A DNA stretch of 64,000 bases from NCBI GenBank assembly GCA_947498355.1, contig CANMKA010000006.1, positions 62,001 through 126,000 of the forward strand. The letters run 5' to 3'. This document shows positions 1 to 9,034 of the stretch, piece after piece. The notes under the pieces were generated by a model. It saw only the letters and a program-made list of their open reading frames with translations. It was not told the DNA's origin and ran no database searches. Numbering within the stretch: the stretch's first letter is position 1; each line of letters starts with the position of its first letter. Position numbers and translations under genes: made by a program. This DNA is from an uncultured Paraglaciecola sp. (GTDB lineage: Bacteria > Pseudomonadota > Gammaproteobacteria > Enterobacterales > Alteromonadaceae).

Positions 1-781
1 ATGTGACGACCAAAATGATTGGCAACCGGATATTGACGACATAAAAAGTAAAATTAGCGACAAAACCAAAGCCATAGTGTTAATCAACCCTAATAACCCA
101 ACGGGCGCGGTGTACAGCAAAGCCTTGCTATTAGAAATACTTGAACTTGCCAGAGAGCATGGCCTAGCCGTAATTAGCGATGAAATATATGACAAAATCT
201 TGTACGACGATGCTCAGCATCATTGTATTGCCAGCTTGGCCGAAGATTTATTTTGTATTACGTTAAGTGGTTTATCGAAAAATTATCGTGTTGCGGGTTT
301 TAGAGCGGGCTGGTTAGTAGTCAGTGGCAATAAACGCATTGCCCAAGGCTACATAGACGGCTTGAATATGCTTTCGTCAATGCGTATGTGTGCCAACGTG
401 CCCAGCCAACATGCAATTCAAACTGCCTTGGGTGGATATCAGAGTATTAACGAATTAATTAGCCACGATGGCCGCCTCAAGCAACAACGTGATTTGGCTC
501 ATAGCATGTTAAATGCAGTTGACGGATTAGAATGCATTTTGCCTAAGGGCGCTATGTACTGCTTTGTTAAAGTGGACGCACAAAAGTTTAATATCACTGA
601 CGATGAACAAATGATCTTAGACTTACTTCGCGCACAAAAAGTGTTGTTGGTACATGGCTCAGCTTTTAACTTACATCAAGGCTGTTATTTTAGACTGGTA
701 TTTTTACCCAGCATAGACACCTTACGCAGTGCATTAACAGGTATCGCTACATTCTTCAAACACTACAAGCAGGTCAACTAA
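1..781 (+). CDS. alaA: Alanine-synthesizing transaminase AlaA (5'-truncated by window edge)
   Basis: The reading frame is open from base 2, so the gene begins upstream of the window; only about the last 260 residues are here. It is a fold-type I PLP aminotransferase that makes alanine from pyruvate and glutamate in the cytosol. Visible landmarks are the [11 protein letters not shown] motif, the [11 protein letters not shown] segment, the PLP lysine in [13 protein letters not shown], and the [18 protein letters not shown] stretch that is almost identical to E. coli AlaA (YfbQ). Its stop overlaps the start of the next gene (TAATG), as expected for the alaA-yfbR pair known from enterobacteria, so the two are probably co-transcribed. 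Identity is secure; the N-terminus is simply outside the window. Confidence 0.95.
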   Translation, partial: CDDQNDWQPDIDDIKSKISDKTKAIVLINPNNPTGAVYSKALLLEILELAREHGLAVISDEIYDKILYDDAQHHCIASLAEDLFCITLSGLSKNYRVAGFRAGWLVVSGNKRIAQGYIDGLNMLSSMRMCANVPSQHAIQTALGGYQSINELISHDGRLKQQRDLAHSMLNAVDGLECILPKGAMYCFVKVDAQKFNITDDEQMILDLLRAQKVLLVHGSAFNLHQGCYFRLVFLPSIDTLRSALTGIATFFKHYKQVN

Positions 782-1389
782 TGGTATTTACCACCATTAA
801 GAGCCACTTCTTTGCCCATTTAGCTCGCATGAAACTCATCAACAGATGGCCTTTAATGCGTAATGTGCGTACCGAAAACGTCCAAGAACATAGTCTTCAG
901 GTTGCAATGGTTGCGCATTCATTGGCCTTAATTAGAAACAAATATTTTGATGGTCAACTCGACCCTAACGAAGTAGCAACTATCGCCATGTTTCATGATG
1001 TATCCGAAGTCTTAACTGGCGACTTACCCACGCCGGTTAAATATTCCAACCCCTCGATTCGTGATGAATACAAAAAGATTGAGAAACTCGCTGAAAAACG
1101 ACTTATCAATATGGCGCCAGAAGATTTTCACAACGATTATGCCAAACTTATCGACCATCATTATCACTCCGACGACATACAATTTATTGTAAAAGCCGCC
1201 GACGTCATTTGTGCCTATTTAAAAACTCTAGAAGAGCTATCTGCGGGTAACCGAGAGTTTGAACTGGCCAAAAAGCGCCTCGATAAAATGCTCAAAGATT
1301 ATAATTCAGGTGAAGTAAATTACTTTATGCAGGCCTATGTCCCTAGCTTTAGCCTGAGTTTGGACGAAATAAGCCAAGAAGATAGCTAA
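781..1389 (+). CDS. yfbR: 5'-deoxynucleotidase YfbR (HD domain)
   Basis: This 202-residue HD-domain phosphohydrolase removes phosphate from deoxyribonucleoside 5'-monophosphates in nucleotide salvage. The N-terminus ([19 protein letters not shown]) closely matches E. coli YfbR, and the length agrees (E. coli 199). The metal and catalytic residues are visible as H37 in the EHSLQ motif, the H72-D73 pair with E76 following, and a later Asp in [20 protein letters not shown]. The start codon overlaps the alaA stop, indicating translational coupling. The next gene is also an HD-family nucleotide phosphohydrolase (dGTPase), so two dNMP/dNTP-consuming enzymes sit side by side. Confidence 0.95.
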   Translation: MVFTTIKSHFFAHLARMKLINRWPLMRNVRTENVQEHSLQVAMVAHSLALIRNKYFDGQLDPNEVATIAMFHDVSEVLTGDLPTPVKYSNPSIRDEYKKIEKLAEKRLINMAPEDFHNDYAKLIDHHYHSDDIQFIVKAADVICAYLKTLEELSAGNREFELAKKRLDKMLKDYNSGEVNYFMQAYVPSFSLSLDEISQEDS

Positions 1390-1466
1390 GTAACCTTGAT
1401 TTATCGCTATTGGTTTGTTGATATGTGTACACAACTTATTAGCAACGTGCGACGTAACCTAGCGTA

Positions 1467-2795
1467 ATGACCCCTTGGACAGAAAGACGACTCGATAAAA
1501 AGGCCCAACGCGAGGGTGACCATCGCAATCCCTTTCAACGAGACAAAGCCAGAATATTACATTCGGCAGCATTTAGGCGTTTACAGGCAAAGACCCAAGT
1601 ACTAGGAGTGGGCATGAGTGACTTTTATCGCACTCGGCTTACGCACTCTCTCGAAGCTTCTCAGATTGGCCAAGGCATTGCCGCACAGCTCCGTATCAAG
1701 CATCCTCAACTTACCGAACAATTGGGCCTTAACGATAATTTGATCGAAGCCCTGTGCTTAGCCCACGATATTGGTCATCCGCCTTTTGGCCATGGAGGCG
1801 AAATTGCCCTGCACTATATGATGCATCAGCACGGCGGGTTTGAAGGCAATGGTCAAACATTCAGAATTGTCACTCGGTTAGAACCCTACACCGCTGATGC
1901 AGGGATGAATCTGAGTCGCCGTACCTTACTCGGCCTAGTCAAGTATCCTAATTTTATTGATCAACTCAGCCAGCAAACATTAAAGTCGGACCCAGTCGTA
2001 GCGAATAAACGCCAAATTAAAGCCAACGAATGGCATCCTCCCAAAGGCTTATACCAATGTGATAAAGACGTATTTGATTGGCTTCTCGCACCATTAAGCA
2101 GCCAAGACAAAATACGCTTCACGTCGAGCCAAGTCAGCAATAAAGGCCACAAAAAAACCCAGTATAAGTCCTTTGATTGTTCGATTATGGAGCTAGCAGA
2201 TGATATTGCTTACAGTATTCATGACTTAGAAGACGCCATAGTAATGGACATAGTCAATTACCAGCAATTTGTTGATGAAGTCGCTTTACCCTTAAAAGCA
2301 ATTGGAGGCGGTTGGCTGAGCCAACATATTATTGATCTGGCTAAAAAACTTTTTAGTAATCAACATCATCTACGCAAAGATGCCATTGGCGCGTTAGTTA
2401 ACTGTTTTATTACTAATATCGAAATTAGCGATATTGAGCCTAATTTTTCAGATCCTTTGCTCGTTTACAACGCAGTTTTTCCTCAACTCTACCAAGAATA
2501 CATTGCGCTATTTAAACACTTCGTCTTCAAACGGGTGATCCTAAAACCCGAATTGCAGCTAATTGAATACAAGGGTCAGCAAATAGTTATGGAGCTATTT
2601 GAGGCATTTAGCTCTGATCCTAGTCGATTGCTCCCAGACAACACCAAAACCCGCTGGTTAGAAGCCTGCAAGTCAGATAACGGACATAGAGCCATATCAG
2701 ACTACATTGCGGGTATGACAGACGGGTTTGCATCCAAGCTATACAATACGCTGTTTATGCCATCTGGCACGTCTGCCAACGATAAATTTGGATGA
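1467..2795 (+). CDS. dgt: dGTPase-family triphosphohydrolase (phage-defence type)
   Basis: This 442-residue protein belongs to the HD-domain deoxynucleoside triphosphate triphosphohydrolases, which split dGTP into deoxyguanosine and triphosphate. The HD metal site is clear: H60 in RLTHSLE, H100-D101 in [17 protein letters not shown], and a distal Asp in [16 protein letters not shown]. The N-terminal [26 protein letters not shown] block is typical. At about 440 residues, with an insert around residues 185-235 (DVFDWLL region), it resembles the shorter Shewanella/Vibrio type rather than the 505-residue E. coli Dgt. A Shewanella member of that shorter type was shown to defend against phage by draining dGTP; whether this protein does so is inference. 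It lies 77 bases after yfbR and could share its transcript. Confidence 0.88.
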   Translation: MTPWTERRLDKKAQREGDHRNPFQRDKARILHSAAFRRLQAKTQVLGVGMSDFYRTRLTHSLEASQIGQGIAAQLRIKHPQLTEQLGLNDNLIEALCLAHDIGHPPFGHGGEIALHYMMHQHGGFEGNGQTFRIVTRLEPYTADAGMNLSRRTLLGLVKYPNFIDQLSQQTLKSDPVVANKRQIKANEWHPPKGLYQCDKDVFDWLLAPLSSQDKIRFTSSQVSNKGHKKTQYKSFDCSIMELADDIAYSIHDLEDAIVMDIVNYQQFVDEVALPLKAIGGGWLSQHIIDLAKKLFSNQHHLRKDAIGALVNCFITNIEISDIEPNFSDPLLVYNAVFPQLYQEYIALFKHFVFKRVILKPELQLIEYKGQQIVMELFEAFSSDPSRLLPDNTKTRWLEACKSDNGHRAISDYIAGMTDGFASKLYNTLFMPSGTSANDKFG

Positions 2796-2853
2796 TGTAA
2801 CCTTTTTGCTGTTTGTCGGGTCTATGTATCAAACGAATAAAGGTTGAGAGAAG

Positions 2854-3858
2854 ATGCTAATACGTACTCCTAAAAGCAGTGAACTAAAAGAAAGCCAAGT
2901 AACCGACGAAAAAACTTATTTAGCGCGTCGCAGCATCGTTAAATCGTTAGGCTTTTTGGGTGCAGGCGCTTTACTAAGCAGCTCGAGTGCTAGAGGCTAT
3001 GGTCTGTTTTCTAGCGAACCCGAACCGATATTTAAGACCTCTCCCCTTTCCTTTTCGAAGCCTAGTAACTACAGACCAGATGATATTTTAACGCCTGAGC
3101 AAAAAGTCATTAGTCACAATAATTTTTATGAATTTGGTACCGGAAAGTCCGACCCAGTAGAAAACGCCCAAAGCTTTAAAGTGGACCCATGGGGTTTAAG
3201 TATTGAAGGACTAGTAGAAAAACCCATTACCCTAGATTACGACAGTCTCTTCACCAAATTTGATTTAGAAGAACGTATCTACCGCCTAAGATGTGTTGAA
3301 GCTTGGTCTATGGTGGTTCCGTGGATTGGCTTTTCTCTTGGCGATATAATCAAACAAGCCAAACCCTTAAGTAAAGCCAAATACGTAGCATTTGAAACCT
3401 TACACGATCCCAAACAAATGCCAGGTCAACGAAGTCGTTTTTCTGGAGGGGGTATCGACTACCCCTATGTAGAAGGGCTCAGATTAGACGAAGCCATGCA
3501 TCCTTTATCTTTATTATCAGTTGGTTTGTACGGCAAAACCTTACCCCCTCAAAACGGTGCGCCTATTCGTTTAGTCGTACCTTGGAAGTATGGCTTTAAA
3601 AGCATTAAGTCTATCGTAAAAATTCGTCTAACCGATACTATGCCCCCCACTACTTGGAATCGGTTGGCACCGAGCGAATACGGCTTTTACGCTAACGTGA
3701 ACCCTAGGGTTGACCACCCTAGATGGAGTCAGGCGAGTGAGCGACGTATTACCTCTGGTGGCTTATTGTCACGAAACCGGATCCCAACCGAAATGTTTAA
3801 TGGTTACCCAGAAGTCGCTTCTTTATACGCTAAGATGGATCTAAATCAATTTTACTAA
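2854..3858 (+). CDS. msrP: Periplasmic methionine sulfoxide reductase catalytic subunit MsrP
   Basis: This 334-residue molybdopterin enzyme (YedY/MsrP) repairs oxidized methionines in periplasmic proteins. A Tat signal is visible: twin arginines at residues 25-26 ([14 protein letters not shown]), a hydrophobic stretch, and a small-residue cleavage region near residue 47. The molybdenum ligand is Cys147 in [17 protein letters not shown]. Further family blocks are [45 protein letters not shown] and the C-terminal [11 protein letters not shown]. The heme partner MsrQ follows after 16 bases, so the pair forms an operon: electrons pass from the quinone pool through MsrQ to MsrP. Confidence 0.97.
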   Translation: MLIRTPKSSELKESQVTDEKTYLARRSIVKSLGFLGAGALLSSSSARGYGLFSSEPEPIFKTSPLSFSKPSNYRPDDILTPEQKVISHNNFYEFGTGKSDPVENAQSFKVDPWGLSIEGLVEKPITLDYDSLFTKFDLEERIYRLRCVEAWSMVVPWIGFSLGDIIKQAKPLSKAKYVAFETLHDPKQMPGQRSRFSGGGIDYPYVEGLRLDEAMHPLSLLSVGLYGKTLPPQNGAPIRLVVPWKYGFKSIKSIVKIRLTDTMPPTTWNRLAPSEYGFYANVNPRVDHPRWSQASERRITSGGLLSRNRIPTEMFNGYPEVASLYAKMDLNQFY

Positions 3859-3874
3859 GGGCGACAAACGCGTT

Positions 3875-4477
3875 ATGTACAGAGTGACAACAAAGCAGGT
3901 GATGGGATTAAAAGCGCTCACTCATCTCATTGCGTTAGGCTGGTTGATTTTGACGTTTTATCTAGCGTTCACAGATCAAATGGGCGCAGATCCCGTTCAA
4001 GCCTTAATTCACTTTACTGGAATGGGCGCATTCAATTTGTTGTTAATTAGCCTAGTGATATCACCCCTAGCTAAATACAGTAAACAAGGTGCATTGCTTC
4101 GAATTCGACGACTAATTGGTTTGTATGCGTTTTTCTATGCATTTTGTCATTTTTTAAGTTACCTGTTATTCGATTTACAAGCCGAATGGGTACTGCTTCT
4201 CAGCGAAATAGTAAAACGACCGTATATTACAGTAGGATTTAGTGCATTTGTGATCCTCACCTTACTTGCAGCTACCTCTACGCAAAGAATCCAACGCGCA
4301 TTAGGCAGAAGGTGGCAACATTTACACAATTGGGTTTACCTAGCTTTACCCTTAGTAGGACTTCACTTCATTTGGTCAGTTAAATCAGGCCTTGTAGAGC
4401 CTATTATTTATTTAACTATAGCGCTTACTCTACTGTTTTTGCGAAAACGAAAACTGCTAAAACATGTCACCAAATAG
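3875..4477 (+). CDS. msrQ: Heme-binding membrane subunit MsrQ
   Basis: This 200-residue integral membrane cytochrome b-type protein of the ferric-reductase-like family passes electrons to MsrP. Around five to six hydrophobic segments are visible, starting at residues 12-32 (ALTHLIALGWLILTFYLAF). The family landmarks are RRLIGLYAFFYAFCHFLSYL, with the heme-ligand His in CHF, then KRPYITVGFSAFVILTLLAATS and RRWQHLHNWVYLALPLVGLHFIW, which carries further candidate heme-ligand histidines. Length matches the family (E. coli 211). It sits directly after msrP in the normal order. About 250 AT-rich bases follow with no further gene of this operon. Confidence 0.96.
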   Translation: MYRVTTKQVMGLKALTHLIALGWLILTFYLAFTDQMGADPVQALIHFTGMGAFNLLLISLVISPLAKYSKQGALLRIRRLIGLYAFFYAFCHFLSYLLFDLQAEWVLLLSEIVKRPYITVGFSAFVILTLLAATSTQRIQRALGRRWQHLHNWVYLALPLVGLHFIWSVKSGLVEPIIYLTIALTLLFLRKRKLLKHVTK

Positions 4478-4795
4478 CGCAATGACTGCGTTAACTAGCG
4501 ATAAGAATGAGTGAAATAACAAACTGATATCTCGTAACCAATCAATTACCCATGCACAACAATCCCTAACAAAATTACTATAAATAACCACACCTCATTC
4601 CACTTATTTATACACAAATCTTTTTCAAACAGTGTATTTACGTACAGCATTGAAATATATAAATAAAATAGCAGTTCGACATTCATTGACTTGAATCGAG
4701 GTTAAATAGTAGTCAAAAAGTACTTGCATGTTTATTTATACAGTACTACTGTATATCCAACCACTGTATATAACATCATTGATTGGACCGCCATT
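4478..4795. promoter_or_regulatory. AT-rich intergenic region with LexA-like half-sites
   Basis: There is no convincing gene in this stretch. Just before the next gene lie an inverted repeat TATACAGT-act-ACTGTATA (4737-4755) and two direct copies of ACTGTATAT (4748-4756 and 4763-4771). CTGTATAT is the LexA half-site of many gammaproteobacteria. A full CTGT-N8-ACAG box is not present: the best fit, CTGTATATCCAACCAC (4749-4764), has a poor right half. An SOS link is therefore suggestive only. Confidence 0.35.
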
Positions 4796-5173
4796 ATGCC
4801 TAACCCACATGCAAATACTCACGCCAATAATTACCCAACAAACAACCTAGCTAAAGTGATTCACTCAAGCGCCACTCACAATCACGAGCAAAGCCTACCT
4901 TCACGTAAGTGGCACTATCTGTTATCAAATAACATCCAGTTTGCTGACAAAACCCAATACAGTATTCGCCTTCCCAAACCCGAGCAGTCTGTATTGCATC
5001 TTTGGGTTGAAAAAATAGTATCGTATGGCCAATGTGATTGTTTGTATATAGAAGATCTAACGTTTGACGAAGTAAGTTTAAAGCGCATAAAGCACTTATG
5101 TGAGCAGCAAGGCGTGACATTAATTAATATATTTCAACAAGCTGAAACCAATGTCGTAAAAGGACCTTGGTAA
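4796..5173 (+). CDS. SulA-like small protein (putative SOS cell-division inhibitor)
   Basis: This is a 125-residue protein starting at MPNPHANTHANN. The frame is open further upstream (TTG at 4724), but that would place the LexA-like repeats inside the coding region, so the ATG at 4796 is preferred. No signal peptide or membrane segment is visible. The central LHLWVEKIVSYGQCDCLYIED and the following alternating helix/strand pattern (FDEVSLKRIKHLCEQQGVTLINIF) resemble the core of SulA/RecA-like SOS inhibitors, and the protein ends in KGPW. The match is by pattern and by the CTGTATAT repeats in front of the gene, not by clear identity. SulA binds FtsZ and blocks division after DNA damage; if this is not SulA, it is an uncharacterised Alteromonadales protein. 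Confidence 0.5.
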   Translation: MPNPHANTHANNYPTNNLAKVIHSSATHNHEQSLPSRKWHYLLSNNIQFADKTQYSIRLPKPEQSVLHLWVEKIVSYGQCDCLYIEDLTFDEVSLKRIKHLCEQQGVTLINIFQQAETNVVKGPW

Positions 5174-5217
5174 CAGCTAATTAGGTAAGTTAGCGCTTAA
5201 AGTACGCAAACTGGGTA

Positions 5218-5400
5218 TTAGTTGATAGCGAGGAGCCAGTTTAAAAATTGCTTCGCATCTAACTGATTTGAGAAATGACTAGTTTGATTGCCAACTTTGT
5301 CAACAAACGCAACCTTATGTTTATTTACAGAAATTTTTTGCACTGGGCATGCAACATGGATCTGTGTTCCATTGTATGTATAAGACATAATAAAACTCAT
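5218..5400 (-). CDS. Small hypothetical protein
   Basis: This is a 60-residue reading frame starting MSFIMSYTYNGT (ATG at 5400; a GTG at 5424 would add eight residues). It has the composition of a real soluble protein, with alternating strands followed by a C-terminal helix (LDAKQFLNWLLAIN). I do not recognise a family. It lies at the left edge of the accessory island, converging on the SulA-like gene. No clear Shine-Dalgarno sequence is seen. It could be a small stand-alone gene or a chance frame. Confidence 0.35.
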   Translation of the reverse strand: MSFIMSYTYNGTQIHVACPVQKISVNKHKVAFVDKVGNQTSHFSNQLDAKQFLNWLLAIN

Positions 5401-5424
5401 TGTATGAATATCGTGCAAAAGCAC

Positions 5425-5891
5425 GTTAAATAATACTTGAGCTTAATTACAGTGATGGGGACGGTTTACGGTTAAACTTAAAAACCAAATGAATGCAATA
5501 TTCATGGCTCACATCTTCGCACGACAATAACTTAGCTCAAGACACAATAACAGCTGGCAAATGTACAAGCTGCTAGTAAAAAATCTCGTCTGACTGGATC
5601 AAGGAAAGGCAAAATAATAAAGCGTTAAACTGCTGAGGGTTAATTTAACGCCGACAAGTATACCTAGCGGTAGGTAATTGTCCATTTATTTTTGACCAAA
5701 TAGACAAGAATTATAGTTATAGTCTGGCTAAGACCTTAATCGACAGGCTAACAAATACTAATTGAGATGTGCTCTTAACATGGACTAACTCAGACTTGGT
5801 CTGACACTTACCCATTTTTCAAGCGGTGTCTACCCAATGTGATATTAAACATTCACTATAACCTCGTATTTAAAAAAACTATCAATGCAGC
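5425..5891. other. Non-coding stretch at the island's left flank
   Basis: About 470 bases hold no supportable gene. There is a short inverted repeat ACCTA-gcg-gTAGGT near 5660 and scattered short palindromes. The stretch may be decayed cassette DNA, since it borders the attC-like site at 5892-6032, but nothing in it proves that. Confidence 0.3.
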
Positions 5892-6032
5892 TGATAACCC
5901 CCAAAAATACCGTCATTATTGCATGTGTAAGAAAGATGATTGTCATCTTAAATTCTATGTTGCGAGATGGTGTAATGTGGGAAGCGCCAAAGCCGATAAA
6001 TTAACTATTGACACCATAGTCATTTGTTGAAC
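5892..6032 (-). other. Decayed attC-like recombination site (third site)
   Basis: Read on the minus strand, the site begins with GTTCAAC (6032-6026), which fits the attC R'' consensus RYYYAAC. It continues with AAATGACTATGGTGTCAAT, almost the same as the site at 9233-9100. The two also share the central hairpin AAGATGA-TTG-TCATCTT (near 5934-5950) and its flanks. The far end, GTTATCA at 5898-5892, is a poor match to GTTRRRY, so this copy is decayed. Its orientation matches the other sites of the array. Confidence 0.5.
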
Positions 6033-6117
6033 GAAGCCGCTTCGCGGCAGAGTGTGTGAGTATCCGATAATGATCTATGAACCATTACCATGGTGGTAGT
6101 GGATTGGAGATCAAACA

Positions 6118-6330
6118 ATGAATTCACAGCAAAAAGCCCGTTTCGACCAACTTTATACGTCTCATCTTAACCATTTAACCTTACAAGGTAAACGCCCTGC
6201 AACCATTGATGCCTATGCCCGTGCAGTGCGCCGTATTACCGCGTTTTTTGATTGCCCGCCGGATAGGTTGTCATTGGCACAGCTTAAAACCTATTTCGTT
6301 GAGCTGATTGCTAGCCACTCTTGGAGTACA
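6118..6330 (+). pseudogene. Fragment of an IS91-associated tyrosine integrase (N-terminal part)
   Basis: The frame starts MNSQQKARFDQLYTSHLNHL after a plausible ribosome site (TTGGAGATC) and runs through GKRPATIDAYARAVRRITAFFD to SHSWST at about residue 71. This is the N-terminal SAM-like DNA-binding domain of the phage-type integrases that accompany IS91-family transposases. After SHSWST the expected sequence is lost and the frame runs on in unrelated codons to a stop at 6409-6411. No catalytic domain (R..HxxR..Y) is present, so it is a dead remnant. The break coincides with a 15-base sequence (AAACTTCCAAAGACA, 6330-6344) that recurs at 6849-6863, at the left edge of the next element. Confidence 0.65.
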
Positions 6331-6856
6331 AACTTCCAAAGACATATATGGACGCTCCCTGAAGATCAAGCACTACTTTTCTTCAAGCTTTATTGGCCTG
6401 CTATTTTTTAATATGTTTTATGCCTAGTTTTCGTTTTGAACGGTACAAAAATGTATTGCTCTGACATATATTCGGGCTTAACTATTTTATAGCGCCCCTG
6501 ATGTAATACGAACCTACACACCCTAAAATTGAGAATCACCCATGCGGTTTATCATAACCTTGTCCGTATCGGGTTTGATGTAGGTTGGTGGGCACCTTTT
6601 GTTCATCACGTAACTAAAGCAATCGATAGGCGGTTATCAGGGGCTCACAACACCCACTCGGGCTTTAAGCCCTTATCCAATCCGAGCTTCCCTGATAACC
6701 AAAAACATTAATTTCATCATTTATGCCGTTTGCTGTGGCATGGTTTTGTATGATTCTTGTTTCTGTAACAATATCCACATTAGTCGAGCTAATTTGTGCG
6801 CCGTTGCGACAACGGCTTTGTTTTTACCTCGGCGCTCAACAAGGGAAGAAACTTCC
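6331..6856. other. Scrambled non-coding stretch between element remnants
   Basis: No supportable gene is present; the short open frames here have no recognisable content. The stretch is bracketed by the direct repeat AAACTTCCAAAGACA (6330-6344 and 6849-6863), which suggests a rearrangement between mobile-element remnants. A short hairpin of the form GTTGCGACAACGGC lies near 6813. Confidence 0.4.
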
Positions 6857-6941
6857 AAAGACACCCATTTCAATTTTAGCAAAATACCATAAACAAACTA
6901 AACTTGATTAAGTAATCTACCTAAACCAAGGGAGTTGTGTG

Positions 6942-7997
6942 ATGCCTCAGTCTCGTCAAAGCCAAGTCAGTTTAATTGATACCCCTTATTACCATTGTGT
7001 ATCCCGTTGTGTGCGACGCTCTTTTTTGTGTGGAGTAGATAAGTATTCTGGTCAAAGCTACGAGCACAGACGGCAATGGGTAGAAGAGCGATTGTTGTAT
7101 TTAGCTTCGATATTTGCCATTGATATTTGTGCCTATGCCGTCATGAGTAATCACGTGCATGTGGTGCTATATGTGGATATTGATGCCGCCAAGGCTTGGA
7201 GTAATAAGGAAGTTGTTGAGCACTGGCATACTCTCTACAAAGGCACCTTACTCACCCAGAAGTTTATCCGAGATGAGCCATTGTCGGGCGCTGAGCGGGT
7301 GTCGTTAAATGACACCATTGAGCAATACCGCAAGCGCCTTTACGACATAAGTTGGTTTATGCGTAACCTCAATGAATATATTGCCAGAGAAGCCAATAAA
7401 GAAGACCAATGTACAGGCAGATTATATTCGCAGCCATCCATGGCGCTCACCCTTCGGGCCAGCTAAAGCTGTTCTCATTTTTTCCTGAAAAATGAGTGGG
7501 AAGGACGGTTTAAATCTCAAGCCCTATTGGATGAAGCAGCTATTCTCTCTTGTATGGCCTATGTGGATTTAAACCCCGTTCGAGCCAAAATGGCCAAACA
7601 CCTAGAAGATTCCCACCACACCAGTATCCAAAAACGCCTTAAAGCGGTTAACAATAAACACGCACAACCCAAAGCCTTACTGCCTTTCGTGGGCAACCAC
7701 ACACAACACATGCCTAAAGGTATTGCTTTTTCACTCAAAGATTATTGTGAGCTGGTAGATATGACAGGTCGAGTGATTCGGGATGACAAGCGGGGTTATA
7801 TAGACTAACAACAATCTCCCATTCTAGAAAAGTTAGGCCTCAATGACGAACAGTGGCTAACCCTCACCACCGAATTCGAACAACACTTTTGCTACGCCGC
7901 TGGTAGTTAAATCATGATGAGTAACTTCAGCCAACACACCCATCACAAGCGCATGCGAGGCATGGGTAAGGCCAAAACCTTACTCAAACACGGCTGA
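6942..7997 (+). pseudogene. REP-associated tyrosine transposase (RAYT), interrupted
   Basis: The start ATG at 6942 follows AGGGAG with good spacing. The HUH motif NHVHVVL lies at about residue 70 and the catalytic Tyr in LNEYIAREANK at about residue 147. RAYTs are IS200-like single-strand nickases that mobilise REP hairpins. Here the frame is broken. An insertion of about 73 bases at 7424-7496 brings a TAA (7464-7466) in front of the conserved WEGRFKSQALLDEAAILSCMAYVDLNPVRAKM block, which resumes in the same frame. Two more in-frame TAA codons follow at 7806-7808 and about 7908, before the natural end HHKRMRGMGKAKTLLKHG with TGA at 7995-7997. At least three stops make it non-functional. Confidence 0.8.
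7424..7496. repeat. Short structured insertion inside the transposase gene
   Basis: About 73 bases separate the Arg codon of CTGR from the Trp codon of WEGRF, which are normally almost adjacent in this family. The insert contains two hairpins: GCTcACCC-ttc-GGGccAGC (near 7445-7463) and CTCATTTTT-tcctg-AAAAATGAG (near 7475-7496). It keeps the reading frame but adds a stop. It looks like a small non-autonomous palindromic element, REP- or MITE-like. Confidence 0.5.
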
Positions 7998-8349
7998 GTA
8001 AAGTCAACCCTCCAAAAATTCAGAATCAATTCACGTATTGAAATAAGCCCCTGCCAGAAAACCAAACAAATCAGGGAACTAGCACCAAATTCAACCTGTT
8101 CACCACTTAATCAAGAATATATTCAGCCTCCAGCTCATCAAAAAAGCGACATGGAATACAAACACCATTTCAAGGAGCTATTTTTAAAATGGGTGTCTTT
8201 GTTTGGTTAAGCTACATTGATTCACGTGTTAACTTGGCGTAGCTTATAACTATGGCTGTCTTTGTAATACTCGATAAGTTAGGCCAATTTTTTGGAGTGA
8301 GGTTTTTTCTAGCTTTGCTAAATTTATTAAATTTGGGGGATTCTAAAAT

Positions 8350-8580
8350 ATGGATGTAGTAATCATACTTCTATTTTTTGCTGTGATAACATCGTTAATA
8401 GGCTCAAGGAAAGGGGAAGGCATTTCAGGTTTTTTCGTAGGTCTAATTTTTGGACCATTAGGTATTATTATTGCCCTTTACACGCAAGGTAACCGAATAA
8501 AGTGTACTTCGTGCAAAGAACTAATAAATAAAGATGCTACTAGGTGCCCCAAATGCACATCTTCAGTATCTAAATCATAA
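8350..8580 (+). CDS. Small membrane protein with C-terminal zinc ribbon
   Basis: This 76-residue protein has two hydrophobic stretches (about residues 3-16, VVIILLFFAVITSL, and 26-45, ISGFFVGLIFGPLGIIIALYT). A short zinc ribbon follows, with CTSC at about 56-59 and CPKC at about 69-72. The start is preceded by GGGGGATTCTAAAAT, giving a reasonable ribosome site. Small proteins of this layout are widespread but uncharacterised, and I cannot assign a function. It is on the plus strand, opposite to the integron cassettes around it, and I see no clear attC of its own, so its relation to the array is unknown. Confidence 0.6.
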   Translation: MDVVIILLFFAVITSLIGSRKGEGISGFFVGLIFGPLGIIIALYTQGNRIKCTSCKELINKDATRCPKCTSSVSKS

Positions 8581-8828
8581 ATCTAACTAGGCAGCTATGC
8601 CTTATCCCCCTCGTCTTTCACTGCTAGAAAAATGAGAAGGGGGAGATTGTCGCTGCGGCTATCTACTATTTACTTTGGGCCGCTCTTGACTGTCCTTGCT
8701 CAGTGCCCTCTGTGGTGTAAAGTCTTTTGCTTTTGTTCTTTCTAGCCGCTATTCACTATCTCCTATCCACTGCTCCACTAGTGTTTGACTGATATTTTCT
8801 TCGAGTTGGTCATATTCAGTAACCTCTA
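8581..8828. repeat. Dispersed non-coding repeat, copy 1
   Basis: The segment at about 8683-8790 (CCTCTGTGGTGTAAAG ... CACTATCTCCTATCCACTGC) is clearly related to the segment at 10765-10860 (CCTCTGTGGTTAAAG ... CACTATCTCCTATCTACTGC), with a third weaker relative at 10980-11060. There is no coding content. A CCCCCT/AGGGGG-based imperfect palindrome lies at about 8605-8645. Confidence 0.5.
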
Positions 8829-9026
8829 GAGACACCCATTTCAATTTTAGCAAAATACCACAAACAAACTAAACTTGGTTAAGTAATCTACCTAAACCAA
8901 GGAAGTTGTGTGATGCCTCAGTCTCGTCAAAGCCAAGTCCGTTTAATTGATACCCCTTATTACCATTGCATATCCCGTTGTGTGCGACGCTCTTTTTTGT
9001 GCGGTGTAGATAAGTATTCAGGTCAA
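8829..9026 (+). mobile_element. Truncated second copy of the RAYT element
   Basis: From GAGACACCCATTT onward this copies the first element's left end with only scattered base differences. It includes the leader and the first 38 codons of the transposase (ATG at 8913, MPQSRQSQVRLIDTPYYHC). Similarity stops after the GGTCAA codons near 9026. It is followed by the perfect hairpin at 9035-9071. This looks like an internal-deletion derivative or an insertion that has lost its body. Confidence 0.75.
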
Positions 9027-9034
9027 CAGTTTAG

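Larger units (their letters stand above)
6857..8200 (+). mobile_element. REP-associated (Y1/HUH) transposase element with 14-bp inverted ends
   Basis: The element is bounded by AAAGACACCCATTT (6857-6870) and its exact reverse complement AAATGGGTGTCTTT (8187-8200). It contains one disabled transposase gene (6942-7997). The left 170 bases are repeated nearly unchanged at 8829-9026, with the same leader (TTAAGTAATCTACCTAAACC) and the same start of the protein, which supports the left boundary. The GACACCC/GGGTGTC palindrome recurs as a free hairpin at 9038-9070. This is the arrangement expected for a RAYT gene and its REP-like hairpins. No target-site duplication could be confirmed by eye. Confidence 0.7.

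Noticed and set aside
5735..5760. AGGCTAACAAATA as another attC start
   Set aside because: The heptamer breaks the RYYYAAC pattern and no complementary arm was found within 150 bases.
5839..6030. Open frame of 63 residues on the plus strand
   Set aside because: It lies almost wholly inside the attC-like site, and its sequence tracks the non-coding repeat at 9100-9233, which has stops in the same frame.
6529..6911. Two short open frames on the plus strand
   Set aside because: No recognisable protein content; they fall in scrambled DNA and run into the left end of the RAYT element.
8570..8650. ATCTAAC after the zinc-ribbon gene as an R'' box of a plus-strand cassette
   Set aside because: The heptamer fits, but no GTTRRRY partner or paired arms follow; the nearby palindrome belongs to the dispersed repeat.
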